Below are positions 47,781-60,400 of a DNA stretch of 64,000 nucleotides, piece after piece; position 1 is the first letter of the stretch; every line of letters begins with the position of its first letter. The position numbers were made by a program, and so were the translations under genes. Below the pieces are notes generated by a model, which worked only from the letters and a program-made list of their open reading frames with translations, was not told the DNA's origin and made no database searches. Source of the stretch: Triops longicaudatus (Eukaryota > Arthropoda > Branchiopoda > Notostraca > Triopsidae); contig JAGQDJ010000110.1 in NCBI GenBank assembly GCA_022885665.1, positions 1 to 64,000 on the forward strand, given 5' to 3'.

Positions 47781-50700
47781 TCATTTGCTGTCTTCCCTGG
47801 GCAGGCGGACCGCTTTGCTATGCAAATTAGCTGATTTTGAAAGGTATAGGTTAAGAGTCTATTTCTTTAGGCAACTTCCAAAAAGAACTTCAAAAAAGGC
47901 TCTTTATATCACGCATCATTTTCCTATGCGACAAGATGACACTTTCACAAATGGCGACATTGTAAAAGCTATAAAAAGAGGACACACTATGTTAGTGTAC
48001 CTTTCTTTCTTTTTGTCCCTACTTCTCGCAAGTTCTCGTCGCTGTAGTAAATGCGCATCCAGCAGCGAACACGAAGGATTAAAACGGACCCCAAAAAGAA
48101 GTTCCCAAGGAAGCGTCAAGCAGTCTGGCAAGGACAATGTGGACAATACCTTTGATTAGGAGACAAAAATTGCTAAGGGGGTTAAACACTGATGGCCTGG
48201 GCCATGTAAAGGTCCCCAACAACTGGTCAAAACCACCCTGCTTTACAACAAAAGAAAGACACAGGAAAGCTCGAACTTCTGAGGCTCTTTGGTTTTTAGG
48301 GGGTCGGCCCGTAGAACAACTTAAGCTTTTGTGTGACAAGAAAGCCAGCGAGTGTGGGGATCATAAAGCTGATGGCTTTTCGCCTATCTCCCATCCGTGC
48401 CCTGTCCATCTAACGGAGCAAGATGCTGGTCAAGATTGGGCTCTACCCTCCTTTTCCGATCCTTAAGGACCATACCCAAAACTTCTTTTAAAACGGCACC
48501 TGTTTCAGAACTTAGCTCCCAACACTTGTAGAGGCCAGATTTCCCCTGCAAGATTGCAACAATGTACCCCAACACCTTACTGACCATGATTTTTTTTTGT
48601 GAATGGGTCTCCGATGTATTTTCGCTATATAATACGCGAGTATAAGGTGACAGTATAACGTATATATTTGTTATTGTTTTAACTGTTACATCAACAACTA
48701 TTAAAGTGAAACGATGTACGGCAACGAGCAAAGCTCACGCCGATGAAATAAATAAAAAGGTGACAGTAGATGAGTACAGCGAGACTAGATCATGCCTGTT
48801 GTCTGCAATGTAAATTATTTCCCAATGGGAAGCCAGCCGCCTCCACCTCTTAGCGCTCCGCCACTGCGGCAGAACCACAACAATACCTTAGCAGTTAATA
48901 TGCCAGGCATCTGACAAAACCAGGCTTGGTCATTAGTTGAGATGTTTGAAAGAACCTGCAGCATCCCCCGCGACTTTCTCCTGTCACCCATATATCTCGT
49001 CATCACAAATTTTGTGGTTTCCTTTTTACTTGCCACGTAACAATCACTAATTGGAGAGTAGCGCTCAGGTTTTCCGTGTTGGCTTCCCAATTAGCCCTTC
49101 TCTCTCCCTTTACTCTCCCCGTGGCATTCAGCTCTCGAATCACGCGAAAAATGCATTCCATGTTTGCTTAGGTGTCCGTACGAACGCGAAAAGAAACAAG
49201 AACCCAAAGGACACTTTTTAAGCTTCCTCTTCACAGGTTTTGGTGGGAATGTATTTTAAAGGAAGCTTTCAATCTATTGAAAAAGCTTGCTGCGGAATTG
49301 TGTGGGGGGATGATGGTACTGCTGCTGGGATTGTCATATTCCATTATCGCCCCTCAACAAAAGCATTTCAAAGCCACAGCGTAACACAATACGTCTCTCT
49401 CTTCTCTCTTCAGTCTCTTCTTTCTTTTGACAACAAATACTGTACACAGCAGCAGCATCCACGCTCTTCTGTGGAGCTCCGCCTGGTTAATGTGAGGCCT
49501 CGTTTTTCTTTTAGCAAACCAAAATTAGAAAAAGAATGTAAAGAAAAAAAAAACGGAAAAGGGGGGGGGGGGCAAATCTACGGGAACAGTACCACAGCAA
49601 AGTGCTGTTGGTACGCTGTCGTTTTGCGGGCTTGTCGGGGAACGGGGAATGAACTTCTCATTTCCAATTCTATTATCGACATACAAACGGTTCGAAATGG
49701 AAGCCTCCTCTTCAATTCTATCTATCGTGTGAGTTTCGTCGAGTTTGTGAGTTTATATTCAACTCTGTATGGCGTTATTATGTTGTGTGCGCCCTAGTTG
49801 TGATTGATTTTGGTGGGCGTGCATAGAAATCCATCAGGGACATAGTGGTGCGACATGGCAGGCACCCTTGCTTTTCAATAGCAAAGAATATAGTGCCAGC
49901 ACTATCAGATGGTACCAAGAAGTAGGTTTCTATACATATCCAGCATCCTATTCCCTCTTCAGCCACTATAGGACGACAGACGACACCATTAATGAGCTCT
50001 CTTTACAAAATGCCCGGGAACTGGATGGTGTCAAACTCAGAAATCTCATTCACGTCCTCCAAACTTCTTTCGTGCAAACATTGAAATCTATGGAACATAT
50101 GCAATACAGTCACAATCAGGATACCTACTCAGTGAAAAGCCAATGGAGAAAGCACGTTTATAAGATTTCCACGCGGTAAAAATGCTAATGCATCTGTACC
50201 GTAAAGCGGTACATTAACTAAAAGACTTTCATGAGCACCATCCATTAATTTTATCTTATGCCGAACACATTGGTCACAGCTACGGGAAAACGCACCTGAA
50301 GGAAATCTAGACTGTGTAAGGTGTGTCTCTGACAGAAAACGAGAAATGCCGACAATGGTCAGCAAGAAAAAGGAGAAGAATCGCTTCAATGGATTTATGT
50401 TATACTCGGACGCTGTATGGTACATTATCATTTATTTGTGACCACAGCGGCTAGAGCGCGACATAATAGTGCGCCGTGGACGCAACAATACACAGGAGCT
50501 ACGCCTGAACTTTATTTACAGCGGTCCTACTTTGCGCTTGATTACACTCCACAATAGATTTCCTCGCAAATCTCGAACCTAACGCTAAGCCCAAAACCTC
50601 CCAACAACCATGACCAACGACTTATAACTTATTCGGCACAGTATCGGTTGCGTACGTTCGGTGCTATTTTTCCTTCCTGCATTCATTTTTGCACAGCGTT

Positions 50701-50803
50701 CATTTTTATAGCTACATAACACAAAGAACATTAACTCATGCGTTTGTCCAAAATATTTTCGAGGGAAAAGTTGCCCAAATGAAATAAATGAAAACTGCAA
50801 TAT

Positions 50804-50930
50804 TGAATAAATGAAAAATATATAAGAAAATGAATAAATGAAAAATATACACGAAAATGAATAAATGAAAAATATACACGAAAATGAATAAATGAAAAAT
50901 ATACGCGAAAATGAATAAATGAAAATATAA
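50804..50930. repeat. 27-bp tandem repeat, about 4.7 copies
   Basis: The unit begins TGAATAAATGAAAAATATAC and ends with ACGAAAA. Copies start at 50804, 50831, 50858, 50885 and 50912; the last is partial and the first is the most diverged. Because 27 is a multiple of three, the array stays open in several minus-strand frames and fakes a 133-codon ORF. Confidence 0.95.
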
Positions 50931-52736
50931 TGAATACATGAAATAACATAAAGATTAGAGCCCTTATAGATGAATGACTTAATCAAACGTAGGCTTCCCG
51001 AAGGGTTGAGAGTTTTCTCTTATGGGGATCAAAGTTGCATAGCGCTGCACTGGAGCGGCATTAAGACGTGCTTTATAAAACCCCGTACTTGAAGGTTCTA
51101 CTCATGCAAGTCTCTGGAAGAGCTTAAGGGAATGGATCGCATAGATAGGAATATAAGAGGAGCTACTTGGTCGCAACAATGTGGCCTTAATACCCGTAAC
51201 AAAAGGTGGAAAAAGCGGACTAACCCCTCGATTCTAGCCTTTTCTGCCCTCTTTCCCTTCTACATAGACTGAATCCGTAAGGTCGGAGCAGCTTCGGAAG
51301 CTTTATGGCCAGTTTGAGCTGAATGAATGCCACGCAGAGCATGTAGGCGCCCTCTTATTCCCCCAAAATACACGTGGAACTTTTCCCACCTTTGCTACCT
51401 TTGGTGGTCAATTGCCCAGGCCCTACCATACATCACAAATCCTTTCTAGCCCTTTTTCACATGGCGGAAGTCTGCTCTCAGCAGTGAAATCGAAGTTTTC
51501 GGAAGTTAAGAAGGCGAATATTGCTTTTAAATGTGTCCATATTTTTTTAAATTGATGTAATTTTGAAAGTACAGTACACACTCCCTGTTTCCGCCATAAC
51601 ACACTATGTTCGAAGCTAATCTTCACCTGACACACCTGGCTTTGCCTGCATACATATTTTGCCCATGAACTTATGCACTGTGTCAAAGGAAGCATCTTAT
51701 TTCCAAACAATTGCAATCTCAAGGTAAATTCAATTTATGGCTTTTTTCCTGTAACTAGAAACACTCGTCCCTTTGACCTTGTCAAATAAGCTGTTTTTTG
51801 TCAACCTTTTCAGACGCAAATGTCAAAGGAGCACCTCAGTAATTCACTTCCTCGTTCCACAGTTTATTTAAGCCATCTTCACGGTCCTTACAGCAAAACA
51901 GTAATGTTGTAATACGCGAAGTTTCGAGACAATCCTCTAATCCTACCTAACACGATAGGGAAATTGAGCGGAACCACAACACTCATAATTGTCTCATAAG
52001 GTATGAAAAACAGTCTTAATGAAGTCTTTTTCCTACTTAAAAAAAAATAATAAAACAGGATAATAACGAGTTGGACTGCCTTTCATTTGCTGTGGACAAC
52101 AGAACCATTAAAATACTCAGTCATTTGGACCGGAAATTTACGGAGTATAAACTAAGAGCTACATAATTACTAGGAAACCGTACACGGGAGATTCATACAC
52201 AGAGAGCTGAACGGCGCTCAATGAAGTTAATACAAAATCTGTAACAATAGCCCGGCGTTGTCCATTAGTAAAGTAAATAAATTCAAACTTTCCGGTATTT
52301 AATGATACCGTAGTTCAATTTGGTGTAATAAAAGTACTCGCTAAGTTATCTGTGTGAAAAGTTCCTCTTTTGGCTTCCTTGATTTAAAAAACAAAAGATT
52401 TAAAAAACGATTTAAAAATGCTTAAAAAAACGATTAATGAAACTGAACTCAAACTATTTTGCCTTCGACTGAACACAAAGTGTAATGCCCCATGTTTTAA
52501 TACGAATAAAAAGTGTCTATTTTTGGCCCGGTACGACACGCGGAGAAAAAAATGTTGACGGCACCGAATGTTCGCTACGGAAAATGTGTGCTGCCTTGAG
52601 ACGTTGGTTTTCCAAGGAACGAAGAAAAGCAACTTTGTCGACATATGTGGGCGTATTACGGAGTTTGTTTTATGCCTCAGGACTGAAAGGCGTGGTCCCG
52701 GCGGCAGCTCGAACAAAGCCATTGGTGTAAGGCGCG

Positions 52737-52744
52737 TGACGTCA
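52737..52744. promoter_or_regulatory. Perfect CRE-type palindrome upstream of the Sox21b-like gene
   Basis: TGACGTCA, the full CREB/ATF site, lies 1.1 kb before the start codon of the second Sox gene, in a GC-richer patch and next to a donor-like GTAAAG. An 8-mer can occur by chance; the context makes it a candidate promoter element only. Confidence 0.3.
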
Positions 52745-53859
52745 CAGGTAAAGACCCACTCAGGACTCTTTGACTATCACAACGTGCTCAGAAGAAAATG
52801 TGCGGTAGTATAGCGAGCTCCTGAACCCCTGCAGACAGCCAGAGCTGATGGTCTGCTGCGGTATTACCCGTATTGTAAGCTTTATACTTGACTATAGTAG
52901 AGAATTCCTCGGGATACAGAAAGGTTATTGGGAACCTACCTCGACAACACTCCTTTAGTGCAGTGTGCAATACTGTGAAAGACTTTGTGTGATGTGCTTG
53001 AAGCTAAAGTGATTTACTTGCTACGTTATTTTTTAACTCAACAACGATTCTATACTGAACTTAAAAAAATACCTCGGAAAAGCTTAAATATTTTGGGAAG
53101 TGGATTGCTGATACAGTGCTTCTTGACTTTCGAAATTCCACGGAAGAAACGCGTTTACTAGGTAAGTTTCATGAGAGAAACGAAGGTTGTCAAATAAATA
53201 GCGGAAACGGTGTCTCGTGAAGTATTTTAAGACTTTTAAATTAAGTAATGGAATTATCAATATGAGCCAAGCCTCGTTACTTTGTCCGGTTTATCGGAAC
53301 GAGCCAGACTCAAGTCAGACCCTTTACTAGTTGCCATATAAGCAGTTCATTGCATGCTACCGTCGACATTTGGATTACGTAAGCCAAAGACGTAAATTAG
53401 ACGCAGGCTTTGTTTCGGGGATTAGAAACGCTCATATTCTAGTTCAAGAGAATCCTACAATTGTTTCGACTTCCTCACCGAACAAAGTCCGATTCCACCT
53501 TCTCATCCATCTTTTCACGCGTATCAAAACGGAGATTTACACAACAGTCCCACTTTATTAGGATGACAAGTCACAATACAATTGCAGCTGCACTTCTCTT
53601 TAGACGCTTACGTGTTCTACAGAAGCATTTTCTTCCCACTTTATGTTTCGAATAGCCATTTTGTACTACGGAAGTTATTAATTCAGCACCCAATTCTTCA
53701 CAATGTTTATACATTTCTCGGCGTCGTTATTGTCTTTCAGATACAAAGGGAGAAAAGAAAGAAAGGGAAAAAAATACAAGAGCTTCTGTCGAGCTCCTCA
53801 TTTACGGACACCGACTCCATTTCAACCCTAGCTGTGGATTACAACAAGCCGGAAAAAAA

Positions 53860-56158
53860 ATGTGTGAAGGCAATCCGTCTTACTCAGCGAGTGCGTTAGA
53901 ACGCTTGACAAGTATGAATGCGGCCATGTCAGCGGCCGCCGCTGCTGCTCACCATCACCACCACCAAGCTCTGCCACCTTACCAGCACCAGCAATACCAT
54001 CATTTAGCCATGAATCATCATTCGGCTCTGTCTCTTGGCTTTGCACCACATCACCAATTAGCCCAGCATCATCACCCTGCATTACAGCAGGCGACTTCGA
54101 ACATGATGGGCCTTGTTGCCGGTACTTCCTCCAACAATGCGCTCAACCATAGTGGCTTGTCGACTGCCACATCGTCACCGGACAGCTCTCGCTCCCCGTC
54201 ACCCCAACTCCAACACCAAACGCATCTTTCGTCGCATCACGGGAACCTCGCATCGCCGAGCAACAGCTCTGTAGCCAATTATAACAGCAACAATGTCAAT
54301 AGTTCTTCGTCGACACCGAATGCGGCCGGCAGTATGGCCGGAGGTAAAAGTAAAGGAAGCGACGATCACATAAAACGACCCATGAACGCTTTCATGGTCT
54401 GGTCACGTCTCCAACGCCGCAAGATTGCCCAAGACAATCCCAAGATGCACAATTCGGAAATTTCGAAACGCCTCGGTAAGTCAACTTTCTCTCGTCTATC
54501 CTTTCATGCTTGCCTCTACGACACATTAAATATTAACTACGAGCTTTGCGAGTTTTGAATGGAACTGTGCCATAAGTCGTAGAACTCAGAAGAATAAAAA
54601 CGTACGTATGTACGTAACCCGTTAACTGACGTAAAACAACAAAAGCGTACGACTAGCCTGAATAACTGTGTTGTTTTATCCCAGGTGCGGAGTGGAAACT
54701 TTTAACAGAGGACGAGAAACGACCCTTTATTGACGAAGCTAAGCGATTAAGAGCTATGCATATGAAAGAGCATCCCGATTACAAATACCGTCCCCGCAGG
54801 AAACCCAAACCCTTGCGTAAAGAAGGCTACCCTTACACCATACCTTACCCTTCAGTCTCCATGGATGCTTTACGAGCTGGTAAGCAAATCGCTTCTAAAT
54901 CAAGTCCACGCTACCTACGCCCTCTTTTTTTCCATATTCCCCTTAGTTTATGCACGCTTAGAAATAAAACGTTGGATTTCACACCTTTGTAATTAAAACG
55001 CATCCTACTCGTTTTAAGTTGGTTAGTCGTTCCCCTTCCTGCCCCATTTCACACTGAAAACGATAGCATCCACCCCACCACCCCTCCCTATCACCCCGAG
55101 ATAACATCTGGTTTCACTGAGCTGGTTTTAATAAATGGGGGGATTGATTTGCAGGTGTGACGGGTCCCATGCCTCAAATGAACCCATACTATCACGGAGG
55201 TGCTTATTCTTCGCTAAGTGCTGCCAGCATGGCCGCAGCAGCTGCAGCTGCCGCCGCCGCTCAACAGAACGCGATGACCCAACAGGTAAGTTCCCTCGGC
55301 GGCACATATACGCACTTCTCTTTTGCGAGAATTTCAATGAGTTAACCAAAGTCATGTAATCTCAAGGTCGGTACTCCGCTAGATTCCGTACGCTACTCGG
55401 TAGAGGCGGCCGCCGAGAAGTACCGGGCTGCTACCACCACTTACCCCGGCCTTTCCATGTACCACCCAGCTGCCGCAGCCAGTACCCTCGACCCCGTCAC
55501 TGCTGCTGCTGCCAAATACCTAGAATCCTCCAAAGCCTACCTTGAGTCCTCTTCGTCCACCACCACCACCCCGTCCAACGCCGCTATCTCCATGGCTAAC
55601 TCGACTTCTAGCGCTGTGAGCACCTCGGATTCCACTCATAAGAACTACTTGGACAATAATGCCAACAATCAACGTTACTTCAATGAAGCTGACGGGCCTT
55701 CTTCCGCAGCTACCAAAGCTTATTTGGAAACCGCTAAGATGTACGCTTACATGGAGCACGCCAAAATGCTCGGAGACTCCGCTAAGCATTTCAACCCCGA
55801 GTCCTCCAGCGCGGGAGCTCAAGCACAGCGAAGTGCATCGACCAGCTCGCCTGATATGAAAGCTCTATCAACGGTAAATTCCACAGCGACACATTCTGAT
55901 CCAAGCTCGTCTGAGCCGGCAACGACCAACAGCAGCAACAGTTCGATCACGACGTCAGTCGGATTTTCCAGTCCCGGTGCATTAGCCAATTATTATAGTC
56001 AAGCTGCCCAGCACGTTTTGCAAGCTAGCCAAGCAGCAGCAGCGGGCATCGTTCCTCTGTACGGCGCGCCTTCAGCTAGTTATTCACCCGCTGCAGCGGC
56101 CGCCGCGGCCGCGGCTGCAGCAGGTGAATACCGGCGTCCGCTTTCGGTGATTTTCTGA
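53860..56158 (+). CDS. Sox21b: SoxB-family HMG-box transcription factor, Sox21b-like (four exons)
   Basis: Exons 53860-54475, 54685-54879, 55155-55285 and 55367-56158 join to 577 aa, close to the roughly 570 aa I recall for fly Sox21b. The N-terminal arm (1-168) has a poly-Ala run followed by poly-His (31-35) and further His/Gln-rich sequence. The HMG box spans about 169-247 (HIKRPMNAFMVWSRLQRRKI ... YKYRPRRKPKPLRK). Its phase-1 intron is at the same SKRL|G position as in the upstream Sox gene. The C-terminal region is Ala/Ser/Thr/Asn-rich with a YLE(S/T)-(S/A)-K repeat (KYLESSKAYLESS, AYLETAKMY) and ends in YRRPLSVIF, matching the paralogue's tail. It is a nuclear DNA-binding regulator; the shared features indicate tandem duplication. 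Orthology to Sox21b rather than Dichaete is inferred from size and tail. Confidence 0.9.
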
Positions 56159-56608
56159 AGTTCAACTATAAATCTTTGTCTCTTACCCTCTTCCCTTTGC
56201 AAACATTGCCATTTCAGTATTATCTGTACATATTTTTTTTTGTTTTACAACTTACTCTACGTTGCTTTTCTTCGTTCCAACTTGACAGCGTCTTGCTCGT
56301 TTTCGATTTTACCTTTCTTTCCTCCTACGAAAATATGGGGGGAAATCCTTGCCATGAAAAACCCTTTGAAAATGTACCACAGCACCCTTGTTCCTGGTTA
56401 TACAGCCGTTTTGAATCGAAACTTGAAGTTACATGAGCGTTTATGTTGGGTAGGAGAAAAACTACCGCGGTTTTGTCATCGGCAGTCATGTAGTTGTTTC
56501 TATTATGGAATATACATTCGGTGTTTCAAAGCTGACAAGAAAGACATTTGCGTCCTATTTGAGTGAGTTAGGCTCAAGCAAGAGAACGCGTCTCTTCCAA
56601 AACCTGTA

Positions 56609-56614
56609 AATAAA
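56609..56614 (+). terminator. Candidate polyadenylation signal for the Sox21b-like gene
   Basis: AATAAA 451 bp past the stop codon and followed by a T/G-rich stretch (GTTTGTTGC), a usual downstream element. Confidence 0.55.
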
Positions 56615-57241
56615 GATGACGGCTGTAGACAACCGTTTGTTGCATGCTAAGGGCTTTATGTATTTGGAAATGTGTTGTTAGGATTAAGTCCAGATTTGTT
56701 GTTTACACAGTACGTGTCTGCCCCTTTTGTTGCACAGTCTCATTATTGGCCGTTACACATTGCTAAACTACTCCGCATTCCATTTTCCCCTTTTCTAGCC
56801 GTTACACAGCTTTTTGCGGGATCCACAAAAACAAAATAATAGAAATACACGGATTTGTTCTAAAACCGGTGCTTACACGACGAAACTTGTAATAACTCAC
56901 GTCTTCGATTTCAAAGGGAGCATAAAACTTGAGTACTCAACTAAACCTTGAGTGCGTTAAACGCTAAGCTTAGCGAAGCAAGAAAAACATCTTAAGATTT
57001 GTAGCCTGCAGGTTTTCACCATCTGTCATGTAGAAAATCCTCCACCGTCAAGACGTCTTTCTTCATTAGGCTAGTATTCTTCTCACCAGTCTTTCCATCA
57101 CCTCTACCGGCTCCCAGCATTTCCTGCTTGGTCATCCTATCATCGCCAAGCATAAAATGCAAAAGCTCTTGGAGCCTCGTGGTTGAAATTATTGCTCACA
57201 TGTCGTCTGAATTCAGGCAAAGTGCCCAAATGTATCAAAGT

Positions 57242-57396
57242 CAGAGGCGTTGCGAGGATGTTTTCATTGGGAGGTGGAGTGTTAATTACACCAACTTTAC
57301 TTGACGATTTTACCGCCACGAGTATGATACTTCTTTACCGAATCGGCTTTTGACCAATTATTGGGGGGTGCACCCCCCACCTTAGTGACGCCCCTG
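57242..57396. mobile_element. hAT-type MITE, 155 bp, with perfect 8-bp target duplication
   Basis: The element begins CAGAGGCGTTGCGAGGATG. Its other end reads CAGGGGCGTCACTAAGGTG on the opposite strand, giving imperfect terminal inverted repeats that match at 13 of 19 positions, including CAG-GGCGT. It is flanked on both sides by ATCAAAGT (57234-57241 and 57397-57404), a perfect 8-bp duplication as made by hAT transposases. It has no coding capacity, so it was moved in trans. A perfect 16-bp palindrome, GGGGGGTGCACCCCCC, lies at 57363-57378. Confidence 0.88.
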
Positions 57397-57404
57397 ATCA
57401 AAGT

Positions 57405-60400
57405 GGTCAAGTTCTCAATTCACTAGTGACAATAATGGTGTGTAGCTGCACTACGATCACCCCCTTTCCTTCCGCTTATCCAAAATCTGCGTGTCAAACC
57501 CGCAACACATCGCAACCCGAGACTAATGGGTCCCCACTGTACACCGTACTGACCAACAATCGTTGTACGACAGATCAACATATCCGGCGACGGAAACACC
57601 CGACACTATTTCCTCTCGAAATTTCCAATAATACTCAAAGACACAATCATTACAATACGTCTACAAGGATAATAGGTCTTTTAGGATGAACGACGCTACC
57701 ACCAAGGAAACAGACAGGGTTTCCGGGCAAAACCCGATCACTCGGTTCCAATACAGCTTTCCTCATAATATTCGCAGAAAAATGAGATGTTTCTAGAGGT
57801 GCTAGGGATTATAGCTTTTGCGGTCATTACACGATACTAACTCTGACTAGGTTACGTCTCCTGAACTGGAAAATTATATGCTCACCTGGGATCAAAAAAT
57901 AGCCAATTGACGCAGTTTATATCACAAATAAGAAAAACCGAGTTAAGGAGTGGCAACAGTCATTCTTTAAAAAAAAAAAAAAACATGAAAATATGATGTA
58001 CGTAAACACGGCACGTAGTACGGGAAACGCTCCAACTTAAAGGTTCAAGCTGAGTCGAGTTTTCGTGAAATTCAGGACGAGTTTCGTTTTAATTGTTCCT
58101 TTCATTGTGGGAGTAATATACAAATCAAATGGAAGCATGCTCTCGTCCACCCCTTCTAATCCTCCGTAGCACTTAATTGCTTATAACGCCCCACGACATT
58201 GCTCGCAAAACCCTTTCGGGCTCTTCAAACCGAGAAATATCCAACAAGGGGGGAACCTCGCACCATAGCCGGGTATGGAGAAGACCTCGGTTTGAAACAA
58301 ATGGACCTTTTCGCAATAACGTTAGTCGTAGAGTGACGCACAACCTAACTAACGTCCTGCTTGGGCGGTTAAATAGCCCTGCCCGCGCTGAACACCCACT
58401 TTCCAGACTTTCGAGAATAACAAGCTATACATTTTTTTTCGTGTACATGTATGTAAAGACTAGAAGATTCTTTTTGACACCACACTGAAAGTTTGTTCAT
58501 CGTTGGGTTCCGAACGTGTCATATAAATAGCGAACAAGGAGAAAGCCTACTCGCGGGTGAAACTGTCGGCCATTGAATACATTCTTAACGCTTACAATGA
58601 AGGCGTGGCTACTTAAAGGTCAAGCTGAATCTACACAGAAGAAAGAAAATTTCTCAACCACAATACATTGTATTTCACATTGGGAACACGTGTACCCGAC
58701 TGCCTAAATTCGTTGCTGGAATAAAATACGTCATTCAATTTAGGATTTTAAGAAACGGGTATGAAAGCAAGTACAAGACTTCATTGTGATTGTTAAGTTC
58801 TACGATTCCCAAGATTCACTGTCCAAAATGTTGCCTTTCTATTTTCTCTGTATCTCGTCTTGCTTTTTCCGTAAATTTAAAAAAAAATGTTTGGTAAAAA
58901 AATACCTACACAGTTAGAACTGAACATTAAGTAGCTAAACACACGAAAGATACAGCATTACAGGTAAGACGGAAATGTATGGTAAAATCTCCCATTTCAA
59001 ATATAGTAATCAGTGGTGCGGTAGACTCCCTCTTGTACACATACTGTTAACCGTGCGTGCTTACGTCAAAAATCATTTACGTTATTTTAGTGGAATATGG
59101 CGCGATAGTTCTTTATAACAAGAGTTTAAAAGAAACAAAAACGAATGAAGATTATTCATTAAAAGCAAATAAATACAGGTATTTCACATTTTCATATTCA
59201 ACGTGCACTTGTAAGGCCTCTTTGAAGCATTGTAATCGCATTTTTAAGAGTTTTCGGATTATTCGGTATCTTTCGGTTATCCGGTGTAGAGTCCATTTCA
59301 ATAACTAACGAATAAGCGGGAATCTACTGTATTATGGAAGCAATCGAAAGGCCTGCAAATAGGCTATTTAAGAGGAATTGTCCGACATAACGGGCATTAA
59401 TTAGCATTATTAACGAGCATTAACGTCGCAGTAGTAAAACACACTTGTTTAAGTCGCATTTCTGTGAGTACAGTCGAATCAAAGTAACGAACAAAGAGAC
59501 GATTTGACTAAAGAAGCTCCAGTCACAAACCAGAGGTAGCAACTCGTGTAAGTTACATAGGACAACAACTATCTTATGATGTAACTTCGTTATTCAACCC
59601 AGTTGTTAACCATCAGCGAAAAGACTCAGCGGCTTCTTTTTCATTGCCATCTTAACACTTGTTACAAAGCAAAATATTGTTAATTACGATCCCTAATTTC
59701 GTTCACAAACGCGTCTTTAGACAATTTATGCGGTGTTTACAACAGTAGACATCGGAAGAACGTGTTAACAAGCGAAAAAGGCACGGCAATCTGTTCTGTT
59801 TGCTTTGTAACACGCGTTCGTAGTGGAAACATAGCCAATGATTACGAAAACGATTGAAAACTTTGTTAATCATTATGCTGTAAAATTCTTAGACAAAACA
59901 GCTTGATTTACTACCGCATTATAGTTACTGTATATATATACGTCAGACACTTAGAAAAGCACAATTAAAAAGAAATACTTCCAAGTTTCAAAATTAATTC
60001 AGTTATCAAGACGCTTTCAATAAGAACTAGTTTGGAAAAAAATTGCAAAAATTAGTACGGAGATAAACTTTCAGAAGCAATTATTTTTACTTTGCTATAG
60101 AGTTCGAAATCCGCCTTTGTCAACCGGTCAGGACCGAAGGTAGTTGACAAGTCGGGAAATCGACAAAATCGGATAGACATTAGTGCAGTTAAGAACTCTT
60201 GGAAGATTTAAATGAGGAGTAATAATAAAAAATGCATGTTTCAACTTAATTCCACTCTTAATGAGACTATTAGGAACATATTTCATCATATCCATGCTTA
60301 TATACTCCCAAAGTAACACAAAAGCTTACTGTTCAGGAAAAAAAATTCATCACGGCGATTAACATAAAAGGAAAAGTTGCATAACCTAGGTTGAAAAATT

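Larger units (their letters stand above)
38458..53859. other. 15.4 kb spacer between the two SoxB genes
   Basis: No convincing coding gene on either strand. It contains homopolymer runs (A near 42608, C near 44469, G near 49560), a 27-bp tandem repeat at 50804-50930, a 5S-rRNA-like segment near 47690-47780 and a perfect CRE palindrome TGACGTCA at 52737-52744. The last is immediately followed by a donor-like CAG|GTAAAG. The 52.5-52.75 kb segment is GC-richer and could be a leader exon or promoter of the downstream Sox gene. The rest is candidate regulatory DNA by context only. Confidence 0.5.

Noticed and set aside
50585..50986. 133-codon Phe/Ile/Tyr/Ser-rich ORF on minus
   Set aside because: Produced by the 27-bp tandem repeat; overlapping frames are open for the same reason.
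52384..52722. Overlapping ORFs on both strands of a GC-richer patch upstream of the second Sox gene
   Set aside because: No protein family recognised; a leader exon or promoter region explains the composition equally well.
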